Shown here one piece after another: positions 21,066 to 32,765 of a stretch of DNA of 50,248 nucleotides. Source of the DNA: Chara braunii (taxonomy: Eukaryota; Streptophyta; Charophyceae; Charales; Characeae); assembly GCA_003427395.1 (NCBI GenBank), contig BFEA01000740.1:221683-271930 (forward strand), given 5' to 3'. Position numbers and translations under genes: made by a program. The notes beneath the pieces are model-generated. The model worked only from the letters and a program-made list of their open reading frames with translations. It searched no databases and had not been told where the DNA came from. The first letter of the stretch is position 1, and every line of letters starts with the position of its first letter.

Positions 21066-21076
21066 TGGTATCGGAG
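21066..21076 (+). promoter_or_regulatory. Primer-binding-site-like sequence
   Basis: TGGTATCGGAG differs at one position from the TGGTATCAGAG of the initiator tRNA-Met primer site and directly follows a CA terminus. Confidence 0.4.
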
Positions 21077-21220
21077 TTGGTTCCCGTTACTCCACGCGCC
21101 ATCGCCGTTGTGCAAAGTCTAGCGCCATAGCTGCAGCTGCGCCAACGAAGGAGAAGGGTTTGCCATAGCCGCACCATTGAAGGAGGGTGCCACAAACCTG
21201 CACAGAAGACAACAACGAAC

Positions 21221-21343
<123 letters not shown>

Positions 21344-22319
21344 CGATACAAGATTGTTGTGCGGTCTAAGGAAGAAGGTGGCGACCATAGCTGTCGAGCT
21401 CGGACACAGAGAAGACGGGCAAAGAGGAGAGAGAAGGGACGAAGAGAGGGAGAGAATCATAGTTGAGGTGGAGGCGGAAGGAGAGACGAATAAGGGAAAA
21501 AGGGAAGCCATACCAGGGGATGAAGAAGATAGAGAGAGAGGCGAGAAAGAAGCCATAGTCGAGGGAGGACGAAGAAGGAAGGTGAAGGGAGGTAAGAACG
21601 AAGATTAGCAGCCATAGCCAAAGCGATCGAGGTACTTACCAGAGTTGACCAGGGCGTTGATTGGTGTTGACCAAGGTGGCGACCAGGGCATTGACCGGAG
21701 TTGTTGACCACGAAGTTTGACCAAGCTGGAGTTGGTATACTCTCGCCAAGCCTTCAGCCTATCCCCTCGCCCTATGCATGTGCACACACCCCATGGTACT
21801 TGCTGAGTTAGTCTATCTCTTCTTTCTGCATTGAGTCTCTTCTCTCCAGGTGTTAGGAACTCTGTGTATGTGGTCATAGAGCTTTGTTGACCAAACCCAC
21901 ACGGGATGAGTAGGGCTAAAGGCTGTGTATGACGACTCGACTGACCTGGAGGACACGAACCCTCCCAAGGACCGGTACAGACCGGCGTGCTGCTTGGTGT
22001 GGCACAGTAGGCCCAAAATCCGAGTTGTGGGCTGCACAACAAGCTGTCTAAGTCTTGAGAGGACTTGCTGATCGCGTCGTCCTGTTTGCGACGTTAAGTA
22101 ATTCCCGAGGAGTTACAGGGGATCTCCTAAAATGCCTCCTGAACAGCAGTATGTCCTGCAGTGACAGCCTATAAGTAGAGTCAAGCAAGAGATCATCGTT
22201 GACAGGGTCCTTTCAGGATTTTGTGGTCCTTAGTGAGTTAGACTTAAGTTAAGTCAGTCAGGGGGTGAGAGTCTAAGTGATGAGGAGTGGAACTGTTGTC
22301 CGGTTGTACACCTGTCACC

Positions 22320-22649
22320 ATGGTTGACACGCGTGGTGGAACGAGCACTACCGCATATACAAAAGAGCAGGAAGAGAGAGTCGCCGCCATGCTGAAAGAA
22401 AGGAAAGAGAAGAAGGAGGCCAAGAAGAAGGCCCTGTTGGAAGCACAGGCGGCGAAGAAGAAGAAGCTTGAGGAAGAGATGGAGAAGGTGAAGAGAGAAG
22501 AGGAGGAGCAGCTCAGAGAAGTAGATGAAGAAGAAGAAGAAGAAGGGGAAGAGATACCCTTGGTGACAACGGCAAGGAGAGAGGAAAAAGGGGAAGCTAG
22601 TGCACGTTTTTACATGATTTTTCTCGTAAAAAATAATAGTAAAAAATAA
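22320..22649 (+). pseudogene. Truncated gag-like ORF with charged coiled coil
   Basis: The ATG in good context (ACCATGG) starts MVDTRGGTSTTAYTKEQEER. A long Lys/Glu heptad-like stretch (AKKKKLEEEMEKVKREEEE) and an acidic run follow. Sense sequence breaks at about 22600 into AT-rich DNA carrying the GGGGTTGTAGGGTTT hairpin, so the rest of gag and all of pol are missing. This type of charged N-terminus is common in gag proteins of plant and algal LTR elements, and the position after a primer-site-like sequence supports it. No capsid or zinc-knuckle motif remains, so the family is inferred. Confidence 0.45.
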
Positions 22650-22660
22650 ATTTAAAAAAA

Positions 22661-22692
22661 GGGGTTGTAGGGTTTTTCAAACCCTACAACCC
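22661..22692. repeat. GGGGTTGTAGGGTTT hairpin, copy 2
   Basis: Foldback of GGGGTTGTAGGGTTT with AAACCCTACAACCC, matching 15814-15846 including the preceding A-rich tract. Confidence 0.8.
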
Positions 22693-24200
22693 TACTTTTT
22701 TTTAAAAAGGAAACAATGTATTTTTTGGAATTATAAAAAATAAAAAATAGAAAAAACGGAGAGAAGAAATTAAAAAAAAAAAGCAAAAAAAACAAGGTTA
22801 TTTTTGGGGGGGATTTTTAAGTGGCAGTTCTTTGTCTTCTTCGATTTTATGTATTTTTTGTTTTCTTTTTTGTTGTGTAACAAGAAAAAGATCAAGGAAT
22901 GAATATATATATATATAGTACTGTTATTTTGCAATGACGATTAGTACGTGTGTGTATGTGTGTGTGTGTGTGTGTCTATGTGTGTGAATGTGTGTATGTC
23001 ACCGTGGATGCCTTAGTATGACTTTTCAATGTGTGGCAAATATATCCGATGCAAAGGTTAGATATCACAAGGAGTATCGAACTCACGCATCGGATATGTC
23101 CGGTCTGGATCCAAGACCCTATACAATTCTACATTGGATACATCCTTCTCTGTGGTGTGCTAGAAGTCGTTAATGATATAATGGGGGCTATATTTCATTG
23201 CTTGATGAATTCGTTTCTAAATAGTACAAAGAATAGTGTACTATTTTAACAAATAACATGTTAAGTCATACAATCGTATAGAATCCAAAATTACAAAGGC
23301 AAGAATGGTCCGAAACCAAAACTCTTAGAAGGCAAGGAGAAAAGTTCACACACACCCAGCACGCCCCGCGCTTTCACCACTTCACCATCCTCCTCCTTAC
23401 TCCGATGCAGACAGTTCGTCGCCTCACACCTACCAATAACCCAGAGTTGTCATCCCGCTTAGCCCGAGTATGCACATCGGATTCGCTCGTGCCCCACAGT
23501 CCGTCGCAGCCACACATCAACCCACACACTTACCACCAGCTCGTCCGATCGCCCAACCCTGAACTCACCTCCATGCATGCCCAAACTCGTTAAACCAATC
23601 CTCTTGACCGCGTTAACTCCACAAGTTTAGATTAGAGATAGATTTTGTCGCGCTTGCGAAATTTACATAAATTAGCATCTGCGCGAAATAGTCGGGATTA
23701 CACTAAGGCAGGGGGAGAGAGAAATGAAGAAGGTGCCTACAGTCGACATGCGTGGGCCGCGGCGCGGGGGGAGTAGCTACTCTGCACGCATCGATCTAGT
23801 CATACATCGCTTTGGCTAATGAGGCGAAGGGGAAGGGGTCGCATCTTTCGGCGCGAAGAGAAGTCAAGAGGGGAGAAAATTACAGTTACACCCGCACTCG
23901 CCAAGAGAGGAACGGGAGGAAATTACAATTGCTATTAGACTTAAAGCGTGGCGGGAACAGAGTGCAAGACAGAGCGCAATAAGGCGCGCGCAAGTAAGAA
24001 GCATCTTGCAGTTACAAGTTACAACCAAAAGTAGAGTGTTCCCAAAATCCTAGTCTAATTAGAGTTCTAATTACAAAACGAAATTCTGAATATTAGTTCT
24101 TCGTATTTTCTTCAAAGAGTTCAAAAATTCAAAAGGTTTTCCTGCGCGATGATCGCGCCAAAGTTCCCTGTCTGAATTAAAAAAAAAAAAAAAAAGTCAC
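22693..24200. other. Unannotated AT-rich and intergenic stretch
   Basis: Contains AT-rich low complexity (22700-22900), a TA run near 22905, GT-rich DNA near 22950-23000 and an A run at 24179-24195. CGCTCGCTAAGG near 24218 recurs in the big LTRs (for example near 47706), hinting at a diverged related LTR fragment. No gene is recognised. Confidence 0.45.
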
Positions 24201-24201
24201 G

Positions 24202-25489
24202 TCAACCGTTATTCCTACGCTCGCTAAGGCACGTCTTGACCACCAACAGCTGGAAAACCAAGTTCTCGCAAAAAAGGGGAAGAAAAAGAATGAGGACATT
24301 CATACAATTAACCCTTAGGCCCATCCGACCACCCCGAGGTTCAATCGTGCAGAAAGTCGTGCCGATCAAAAGATAGATAGTCACAGTACTAGTACTCGTA
24401 GGGGTCTGTTCTTTCGATATATATTTTAGCATGGAGCCTTTGTCCCTCGGGAATCTCCTGAAGCCTGAGCTTGGAGGTTTGTCCCCGATCGACACAAAAC
24501 TTGAGAATGGAGGTGTAGGAAGAGGTGGCTTGTTGGAGAAGTTCGCAAATGGGTCAGCTTCTACCTTGCCCGGGCAATACTCATCATTTTCATCATGCTA
24601 AAAGGTTCTACAATAGTTGCACCAGGGAGTCTAGGCAGAAATAACTTCGTAAAAATAATCCCCCTGGTTCGGAATCCTCACTGCCAATCTCGGTTTTACC
24701 CTAGCTTGGGCGGAGACATCAAGGTCAATACGGGACGACCCTAACTCCGAATTTTTGTCCTCTTTTTGAGTCGGATACACTTTGAGGATAGCGTAATATA
24801 AGCCTTCTACTGCAACATACAAAGCTGACATCAATTGAAAAGGAACTCTCAGGCATCTTCTTTAGAAAAATCGCGATCCTACAAGTTGAACCTTGAACAC
24901 TCGCATTTATGATAGTGTCATCCAAGGAACGAATTGCACATTGTATGCTTTCCCATCATCAGATTTGATCCGTCCCTTTCAGAAGCATCCATTGAATAAC
25001 CCTCTTCTCGGTGGAGACAAAGGAGGCCAGATTTTTGCCTTCACTTTGATATCTCCCTCTTCAGATCCTTTCATCAATCAAGCCTGCATCATACCATGCA
25101 TCCTCATATATTCAAATCAGTTGTTTCTTTAGTTTGTTTGAAATTGTGGTGGCATCGTTCAAAAAAACAATCGTGACTGCATGTTCTTTCCACCACTGGG
25201 TGTTTAAACAGATAATTCCTCGTTCAGGTTGAAACGAGCCAATTTTTTTTATTTATTTTTTTAACAGCTTCAACATGAATTTTTTTGAGAAAAATTGAGA
25301 GGACCTCCCCCTGCCAGCATTGATTACCTTGGAATCTAGGGGATTAAACCACCAGTACCTCCACGTTCTTAGGTCATTAACGCAGTGGCTGAATCGGTGT
25401 GCCGCGAGGGTCCATATGCATTTGCATCAGAGCCTCCCTAGACGGGGCCCTAAGCTCGATTTTGGCAGTTCCAGTATGCCCTTACCAAA
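24202..25489. other. Unresolved stretch with short minus-strand frames
   Basis: On the minus strand, two overlapping frames (24925-24725 and 24834-24631) read as one protein-like stretch with a frameshift (DDTIINASVQGSTCRIAIFL, then LYYAILKVYP). I cannot assign it to a family. The rest looks noncoding. Confidence 0.3.
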
Positions 25490-27013
25490 TTAACATTTTC
25501 TTTCACGTTTTGAAGAAATTTTGAGGCACCCTTTATTTGGAAACAAATGGATAACTGATATTAATGGTTGTGTTTACAATGACTCTCGACCTCCTTGGTC
25601 TCAATGGGTGAAAAAAGGGGTAGTACGGGTCAAAGATATTTGGGACCAGGAAAAAAGAGGATGGGTGACAACTGCTCAACTTAAAAAAACAGTTCCATAT
25701 GCCCACAGACTAACCCAAAACTTGGACTAAATCATTTGTTTCATTTTCCTGGTTGGGTGAGGGAGTTGAAAAAAAAAGTAAGGTTTTGGGAATTTTCCTG
25801 GCTGGGTGAGGGAGTTGAAAAAAAGAGTAAGGTTTTAGGAAGAAGACTGAGTAATGGTTGTGCATGACCCAGAATGTTGGCAGGTGGGTCAAATAGTGAG
25901 TCTGCTACAAGAAGCATCTTTGGTTGCTTTCTCCAGAATAACCGGAAATCACTTTCTGAGTCCTTCACCGGCCAACCAAGTCAAGTTTTTTTCCTCCAAA
26001 GAAATCTTCAGGATAAGAGTTTTTTTTTATCTCCGCAAGTGGAGGTTGGATAATCTTTCATCCACAATTATGCCCGATCCCGGATCTTCCTTTGGACCCA
26101 GCTGAATGGGTATGGCAAACCAGGAAGAAAGGTAAGCCATACACCTTGCAATCCCTCTCAGTTAAGGCAGTGTGTCGTCAATTGAGACCGAGAATGGATG
26201 TGTCTTCCATAACAAGGGACCGCTGGGTCAAACATCTGAATATTGGTGCGAAAATAATCCAAATTCTTCAATAAGCTAAAACAGAGACCAGCCAACTTCT
26301 CCTCTCTCCAGTGACAAATACTTCATAGATGCCTGCTCACTAACGACTGGCTGATAGATCATACCACTTTAGAACAATGGGGTCTGACACTTCGATGGTG
26401 TAAATCATGTTTATCTGTCTTCCCTAACAAGAAGATCAGGCATACCATTGAGCATGTGTTCATGCAATGTCCGGGTACGGTATTATTATGGAAAAAATGG
26501 GACTGTGTGTGGAGAGGTTTAACAGGTATTGACTGGCCATGGGATTGGAGAATCATTCTTTTGGGTAATTGGGAACAAAATGAGATACAACTTTTAGAAT
26601 TTCAGAAGTTTTTTTTCGAAATTGGTTGGAATGTCATTTTGTGGGTATTATGGTACAAAAGGTGTATCTATGAAAGGGACGAAGTAAAGTTGGAAGGAAC
26701 AGAAATTGCTGACCTACTTGTCCAATCTGTAGAGACGGAAATGCGGGCGCATTGGATAGCTCTCCGTGCTCAGATACAACATTTTCATCAGAAGAAGGAT
26801 ATCCTTGGTAGTATTCAAAAATTCAATATAGACTGGCTGGGGAGAGCTGAAGGAGGAAGCCTGGAAGAAGTGAAATGGCCGGGAGGGGAAGAGCAGGAGG
26901 AATCTCTAACGCGGGACTTCCACCTGATCTTCAAGGATTGGTTTTCACTCCAACCAGGAGTCACACTCATATCCCCAAAATGCTTTCTTGATCCCTTTCC
27001 TGCCTCAGAATAG
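25490..27013 (+). pseudogene. LINE C-terminal relic
   Basis: The first part (SRFEEILRHPLFGNKWI, then GVVRVKDIWDQEKRGWV) matches the post-RT region of plant-type LINEs, where 'G...V.D......W' is typical. Broken frames follow through 25740-26280. A zinc-finger-RVT-like tail then comes: RWCKSCLSVFPNKKIRHTIE leading into HVFMQCPGTVLLWKKW, the family's C-x-x-C...ET-x-x-H-x-F-x-x-C pattern. The longest frame, 26456-27013, continues for about 150 residues. RT and endonuclease domains are missing. It is a different copy from the two at the start of the window. Confidence 0.7.
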
Positions 27014-27433
27014 GCAATGGTTGATATTCAATGGTATGTTGTGGGAGGTAGTTAAAACTCTGAGGTATGCTCAGGACATCGAAGTACAAGATTAATTCTT
27101 TTTATTTTGAAATGATACTGCGTAGATCTGGTAGATTGATTCACTGTATCTGGTGGCTCAGAATGGGCTGAAGAGGCAGGATTCTACTTTCAAACTCGTA
27201 AGTCTTCTGATAATTATGTAAGGAAAGTTGGATATCAAGCGTCCTGCTAGTGAGGGGGCCAACTGGTAGGATGGTAATAGGGTACAGCGGCAGCAGAGAT
27301 GGTGGCTCTGCTGCAGTAAGACTTGCCTGAGTGAGGTAATGAGGATGGAGGGGGGTCTGAGTCTTTTCCTGAATTTTTGCCTATTTTCGGTAGCTTGTTT
27401 GTATCTCTTAATCTAGCTCTTAGCCAAAGCCGG
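27014..27433. other. Spacer between LINE relic and 5' LTR
   Basis: No coding or repeat signal seen; probably the 3' tail of the LINE and flanking DNA. Confidence 0.4.
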
Positions 27434-28342
27434 TGTGACGAACCACTTCTCGAATCCGTGCCATCTTTCGTACCCCTTCTTTTGCTTGTATCATACCAAC
27501 CCCAGAAAAACCCCGTTTCGATTTCTTGTTTTCGGATGCCGCATTTTTCATTTTTTCTGAAAGCTTTTTCGACTTCTGGGTTCTGTTTTTCCTTTTTGCA
27601 AAGTCGGGAAATACATGAGAATTTGTGTGCGCCTTAGCGAGCGCACTGGGAATTGGGCTCGGCAGTTAGGAATTCCGGGATAAGCGGAACTTCGACTTGT
27701 CCTCTTCGAGTGTGTGAATGTTCTTGGCTGCATCGAGGAAAACTCTCGGAATTTTGCGTGAATACGAATAGGCGTAGGATTCTATTTTCCCACGTCGCTT
27801 TTTCTCGCACGGATATGGTGATTTCAATTTTGAATTAGGAGAGAAGCAAGCCGTAACTGTTTCGGTGCCTTTTTTCTTTTTGTTGACGGCGCCTCGTATG
27901 CAGAGCTTTCTCCTCTCTGTCCCCCGCATCGCTCCCTCCTGCGCCTCCCTTCCCTTCTCCCTCCTTTTTTTCTCTCCCCGTAACTGTTTTCCTTCTCTCT
28001 CTCTCTCTCTCCCGCCTTGCTTTTTGCGCGTTCATTTCCCTTTCTTGATCATCTGAATCTTGGACCCATCTTGCGCTACTTCTCGCGCCTTTTCTCTTCT
28101 CACCCACTGAGCCTGGCGCACGACGCCCGGTCGATCCATCGATAACTCCCGCTCGCCAATCAGGTGCACGGATCAATAGGATCTTCCTATTGCGCGGCGA
28201 ATCTGATTGGTTGAACCTTGAGTTTCGAGGGATCAACATGGCGTTCGTAGAGCACTCTTCTCAAAGTCTTCTCCTCCTGCTTCTCCTCTTATACCTCAGC
28301 TTTCCCGTCGCCTTCTCCCCCTTCTATCTCCCTTGTCGCAAC

Positions 28343-28349
28343 TATAAAA
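28343..28349 (+). promoter_or_regulatory. LTR TATA box, copy B
   Basis: TATAAAA in the context CAACTATAAAACCCGC, conserved in all three LTRs, about 910 bases into the LTR. Confidence 0.7.
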
Positions 28350-28771
28350 CCCGCAAGCGCGTCTGCAAATCTCTCTTACGTTCTCGACTCCTAAGCCAAC
28401 TTCCAGGAAGCAATGGCTAGGGAGAGTGGGTTGATGCGAGTCGGAAAGTTCTCTCGGGATAACGATAGGCTGGCCGGTTGCGCGCTTGATAGCCACGACG
28501 GACTGTGGGATCCAGGCGGACCGTGTCGAGTTTACGACAGCGGGGTGACGATCGCAGTGGTGGGAGTAAGCACGTGACGACTGGGATCGTCGGTGCGGGT
28601 ATGAGGATCGATGATCGGAGTTGGGTTGATTGGCCCGGGGCCATATTGGAATTAACGGCGAATGCGCCTTTGTTGCAGATTGTTATCTTTGGCGTGAGTG
28701 TACGGCGACGACGCCGAACTTTTCTCTTTCCGGACCTTGTCCTCTTCTATTTTTGACTTTCTTTTCCTCGA

Positions 28772-28773
<2 letters not shown>

Positions 28774-28833
<60 letters not shown>

Positions 28834-28875
28834 TTTTTTTTTTTTTTCTTTTTCTTTTTTTTTTTTTTTTTTTCN

Positions 28876-28965
<90 letters not shown>
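28774..28965. repeat. (CT)n / poly(T) low-complexity tract
   Basis: Two CT runs separated by a T-rich run with one ambiguous base. The same place in copies A and C holds much shorter runs, so most of the length difference between LTRs arises here. Confidence 0.95.
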
Positions 28966-28968
<3 letters not shown>

Positions 28969-29548
28969 GAATGATTATGCGTCCGAATGATTATCCCTCT
29001 CCTGAATGGGAATGAGTCGGCGCCCTGTTTCTGTGTGAAAGAACTTCTTCCGGAACTCTTCCATTAGTTTCCTAGGTAGTCCTCCTACGCAAGGACCTTG
29101 TTTTTTTGTCTTGTGAACGGTGGATGCGTGTGAGCAATCCATCTTTTTCTTGTGCATCGCTCATTTTTCGCAACTTCCACAGTGAATGAATGTATGGAAA
29201 TGCGCGTCTCTTTTGCGTTGATTAGACGATTGTCGTCGGGATTTTGTCCGAGAATACGAGAGTATTTAGATCTGTAGCTCTGAGGGCACTGCGCATGCCA
29301 TCTGCCTTATGCTGCCCAACATCCGCAGCCGAACCACGAGCGGCCTCGAGAAACCAGGCGCCTGGGATCAACGTCGCACCGACTCACTAAACCTGAGCCG
29401 CGGATCGGTCCCGTAGTTATATGCATGATCAGGTTGCTGAAATGTCTTTCTCTCTCTCCCTCTCGTGTTGAATGAAATTGTTTAGGAGTAGCGCAAGTGC
29501 TTTCCTTTTTTTTTGGATGACGACGCAAGGTCTTTACAATTGATTGAT

Positions 29549-30085
29549 ATGTGGACTGACCAGTACCCTCCGATTGGGCACCAGCCTCCTGTACCTCCCG
29601 TCCCAACACGACATTTTTCGTATAACGAGGAAAGGACACGTGTATGTGAGTGGGACGTACGAGAAGCTGTCGCACAGATCGGCGGGCGATACTACTTCCC
29701 TCCGGTCAACCGCTGATCAGGGTTCGTAGAGGCTGGGTTTGTCATTATCGATATGCACTTCCCACCTTACTCGATATTGTTGCCATTCAACGAGTTGATC
29801 GTCATCCCGTGGACGGCAATAGAACCCCACTGGTCGCGCACTCTATGCACTGAATGTGAGCGTTTTGAGCGCTACGAATCCAGGGGTTTCCACTACCGTG
29901 TGCGGAGTGAAGACGAGCATAAGGAAAGAGCCACGCGGCTGAGACCATCCACGTCGGACTCGGAACCCACTGAACAACGACGAGATTTGATACGAAAACG
30001 AGACACGCGGAGCGTGCCAAAGCCTTTCCGTTCTAAACGACGGTCCGTAGCTCGGTGGGAAGCCCGACAATACTTTTTGGATTGA
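29549..30085 (+). pseudogene. LTR-internal ORF, copy B (179 codons, one nonsense mutation)
   Basis: Starts MWTDQYPPIG and ends YFLD, colinear with copies A and C and one codon shorter. A single in-frame TGA lies at 29714-29716, after YYFPPVNR. Upstream, the frame is open back to 29492, but there is no ATG there. It lies about 1.2 kb downstream of the TATA box, inside the R-U5 part, and so in the leader of the genomic RNA ahead of gag. Conserved blocks are RVCEWDVREAVAQIGG, LLPFNELIVIPW, the CTEC pair and RSEDEHKERATRL. The function is unknown. Known LTR-coded proteins are rare, and I see no similarity to them. Confidence 0.6.
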
Positions 30086-30305
30086 ATTTGGATTTTTCTA
30101 TTTTCGCGCCGTGCCCGCGCGTGCATCCTGCGACGCGCGAAAGCAATCGACTTGCTTCATCGGACCAACACGGGGGATTTCAGTTCTGTCTGTGTCCCCA
30201 CACTCAATTTCCCAAAAATCCTTGGCACACACCATCTTGCTGTTTTCCTGGGCCTCTTTCCGCACAACTAACACTCCGAACGAAAGACAGCACAGGGCGT
30301 GAGGT

Positions 30306-30318
30306 TGGTATCAGAGCC
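30306..30318 (+). promoter_or_regulatory. Primer-binding site (initiator tRNA-Met)
   Basis: TGGTATCAGAGCC lies immediately after the 5' LTR. The first 12 bases are complementary to the 3' end of plant-type initiator tRNA-Met, the usual minus-strand primer of Ty3/Gypsy elements. Confidence 0.9.
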
Positions 30319-30441
30319 GACACGTGTCGGTTCTAATGATAGTAAGTCGAACTGGCGAACGGTAGGAGAGACCCTGAACTAACTCGTCGGGATTGCCTAG
30401 TAACCAGGTCTCATTCTAGTGCGGCTGCACCAGCAATACCA

Positions 30442-31482
30442 ATGGTGGACGGTACTAGGGTGATCGTTAGCATCCCTGCCCCCTTCCCCTTCTTCCCTAA
30501 CCATACTCAACCCGAGGCTTGGCTGGAAGCTATCGAAGCTCAGAACTATAGCGCAGCCAATCTTCCCCGCGTTCTGACATTGCTACTCCGCAACACGTCG
30601 CATGATTGGTTTAGAAAACATACGTGGGTAGATTGGGCTACTTTCAAGCAAGCCTTTTTGGCTCGATTCGATACAGTCAGTGAAGATGCCGCCTGGTACG
30701 TACTCAAGAATCGATCCCAAGGACCAGGGGAATTGTTGCCCGATTTCGTCGATCGGTTTCAAACCACGTCGGACAAATCTGGGCGGGATGCGAAATCCGC
30801 TCGAGATTTGTTCATCGACCACCTACGAAGTCCGACACTGAAAGGGAAATTACAGAAAAAAGTTCCGCCGAAAACGCACCAGTTATCGGCTATCATCACT
30901 AAAGCATTGGAACTGGATCTGGCTGATACAAAAAAATATATCAGCCAGGGAGATGAAGACATTACAGATACCATATGAGATGTAACGGCCAAAAGGCAAT
31001 CATGGTTGTTGGCGGTCGAACGGTTTTATCCCCGCCCCGACCATGACCTTCCAGGTGGGATCGTTTCCGACATCCCGACTGCTTCTCCTCCCGCTCCCCC
31101 GGTGAATCAATCAATCGCAACCGTTAGAAGTGGAATCTCATCCGAACCCCCTTCGCCGGACGTAACCAACCTACACCTTGCCCAGATGATGCATACGGCC
31201 ACTACCAAGCAGTCCGAATGGATGAGCAACTTGATCCAAATGCAGGCCGCTCATATGGAACGAATGGAACAGATAATGAGCCGACTCATTAAGCCTAACC
31301 CGGCACCTGCTCGGCCTGCCCCTGCTTCGTTTCCACTCTTACCTGCCCCGCCTGCTCCAGGGTCCGCACCTCAGTTCCCTCATCTAGCCAATCCAGCCAG
31401 AAAGATCGAGAGTTTTAACTGCAAACAGCCCGGGCATTTCACCCGGGCATTTCGCCCGGGACTGTCCGCAGCCAAAACGTAA
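30442..31482 (+). pseudogene. gag: gag polyprotein of the Ty3/Gypsy element
   Basis: The ATG at 30442 starts MVDGTRVIVSIPAPFPFF. The capsid-like domain follows (EAWLEAIEAQNY, HDWFRKHTWVDWATFKQAFL, ARFDTVSED), the familiar retrotransposon gag fold. One in-frame TGA at 30976 divides it from the Pro-rich part with LIQMQAAHMERMEQIM. The zinc knuckle is destroyed: near 31430-31463 a segment of about 14 bases (CCGGGCATTTC plus flank) is repeated in tandem. This shifts the frame after NCKQPGHFTR, so the last cysteine is lost from this reading frame. Gag would form the particle and bind the element's RNA. Confidence 0.85.
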
Positions 31483-31498
31483 TCAGCCTCCACCTGCG

Positions 31499-32744
31499 GT
31501 GGCCCCCGTGGCCCTGAATCAAGGACAAGTGGCCGCTTTGATGGATACAGCCCAGGGAGGAGAGCTCGTGGCATATGCCCCAGAGCAGCCTTCCCCCTCG
31601 ACGACAATGGCGTCGACATCAGGAGCTTCTCCCTCTGACACTGCAGACGTGGTCAATCCACTCGAATATCTTCATCTTGCCGGCATGGTCGGAGCAATCC
31701 GATCGGCCCCTGATGATCTCGAATGGGTCGATCGCGAATCCAATCCTGGTCCGCAGTTCCGAACAGGAGAGATCGACGTGCTAAAAGCACTCAAACGATA
31801 TTCGTGTTCCGATCCCGGTGTGACACCTGCTCACCATATCTGAAGCGGCGAATTATAAACTTTTACAGCATTACCAAAAGAATCAAAAGCGCTTTACCTA
31901 TCAACGCATACAACGGATTTTGAAGAAGAAGGAAGGAAGCGAGGAAGTTGCACCCCCTGAGCCTGACGCGAAAGAACCGGAACCCGAAGCCGCACGTATA
32001 GTAGCGATCTCTTTAGCAGAAAAAAATCACTTCGTACGAGCTCGACCGGTATTGTGGAAAAGTACGGAATGTGACTGTGAAGTTTGGGGCAAACCGTTTA
32101 ATGCCCGTATTCACACAGGGTCTTTTGCCGTGGCCATATCATTGGATACTGTCAAAAAGAAGGGACGATTGGGATCCATTCTTCCTCAATCTGGCAAAGA
32201 CCATCATGTCTCTGCCGACGAGGAGGCAATGAACATCGTAGGCATTATTGAAAACGTGGTTGTGAAAGTCGGGCAAGTACACGTCCTTGTTAACGCGCTC
32301 GTAATAGATGTACGTACCTATTCTGTGTTGTTGGGATTACCTTGGGCGATGGCGGTAGGCGCACGTCTGCATTTCGATTCGAAACAATTGGTGCTCACGC
32401 AAACTGGGGGAAAGCCTCAAACTGTTCCTTTGCGAGTTTCCACCCGAACGATGAAACGGGTCCCTAACTCGGCCCAAGTCGGGATGATTCGATACATTGA
32501 TCCCGAGGATTGCTCTCCCTCGAGCATCGGTAATGGAATCAGGGAACAAGGATATGAAGAAGAAATGCCCAGCGAAGAGGAATGGAAGCACCTGGTCAAA
32601 CTTTTCGAACGAGAAATTCCCGAAGAATTTCAAGTGTGCCCCGACACCACCCGAAGCTTCCACGAGGATGTCGAAGACAGCACGTGCACGCCTCTGACAA
32701 CCCAGGTCAGTCCTTCAGTCCTCCTCGGGGAACCCATATTATAA
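31499..32744 (+). pseudogene. pol: Gag-pol linker and aspartic protease domain
   Basis: Frames 31499-31843 and 31920-32744 cover the region between nucleocapsid and RT. The protease is seen at FNARIHTGSFAVAIS, aligned with the family's A-L-I-D-T-G motif, and at YSVLLGLPWAMAVGA, the typical LLG-x-PW segment. The catalytic Asp is His here (HTG for DTG), so the protease is inactive. A stop at 32742 and frame changes separate it from the RT. The C-terminal ~90 residues of the frame are a charged linker. Confidence 0.75.
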
Positions 32745-32765
32745 GTATTCGACCTGGCTGATGAT

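Larger units (their letters stand above)
27434..30304 (+). mobile_element. 5' LTR, copy B (~2.87 kb)
   Basis: Starts TGTGACGAACCACTTCTC and ends ...GGGCGTGAGG directly before the primer-binding site. It contains the TATA box, a very long CT/T tract (28774-28965) and the conserved LTR ORF. It aligns along its length with copies A and C. Confidence 0.88.

Noticed and set aside
28190-28420. A 76-codon frame with a Leu-rich stretch, present in all three LTRs (also 9040-8810 minus and 48260-48490)
   Set aside because: It runs straight through the TATA box and putative transcription start, so equal length is better explained by a conserved promoter than by coding.
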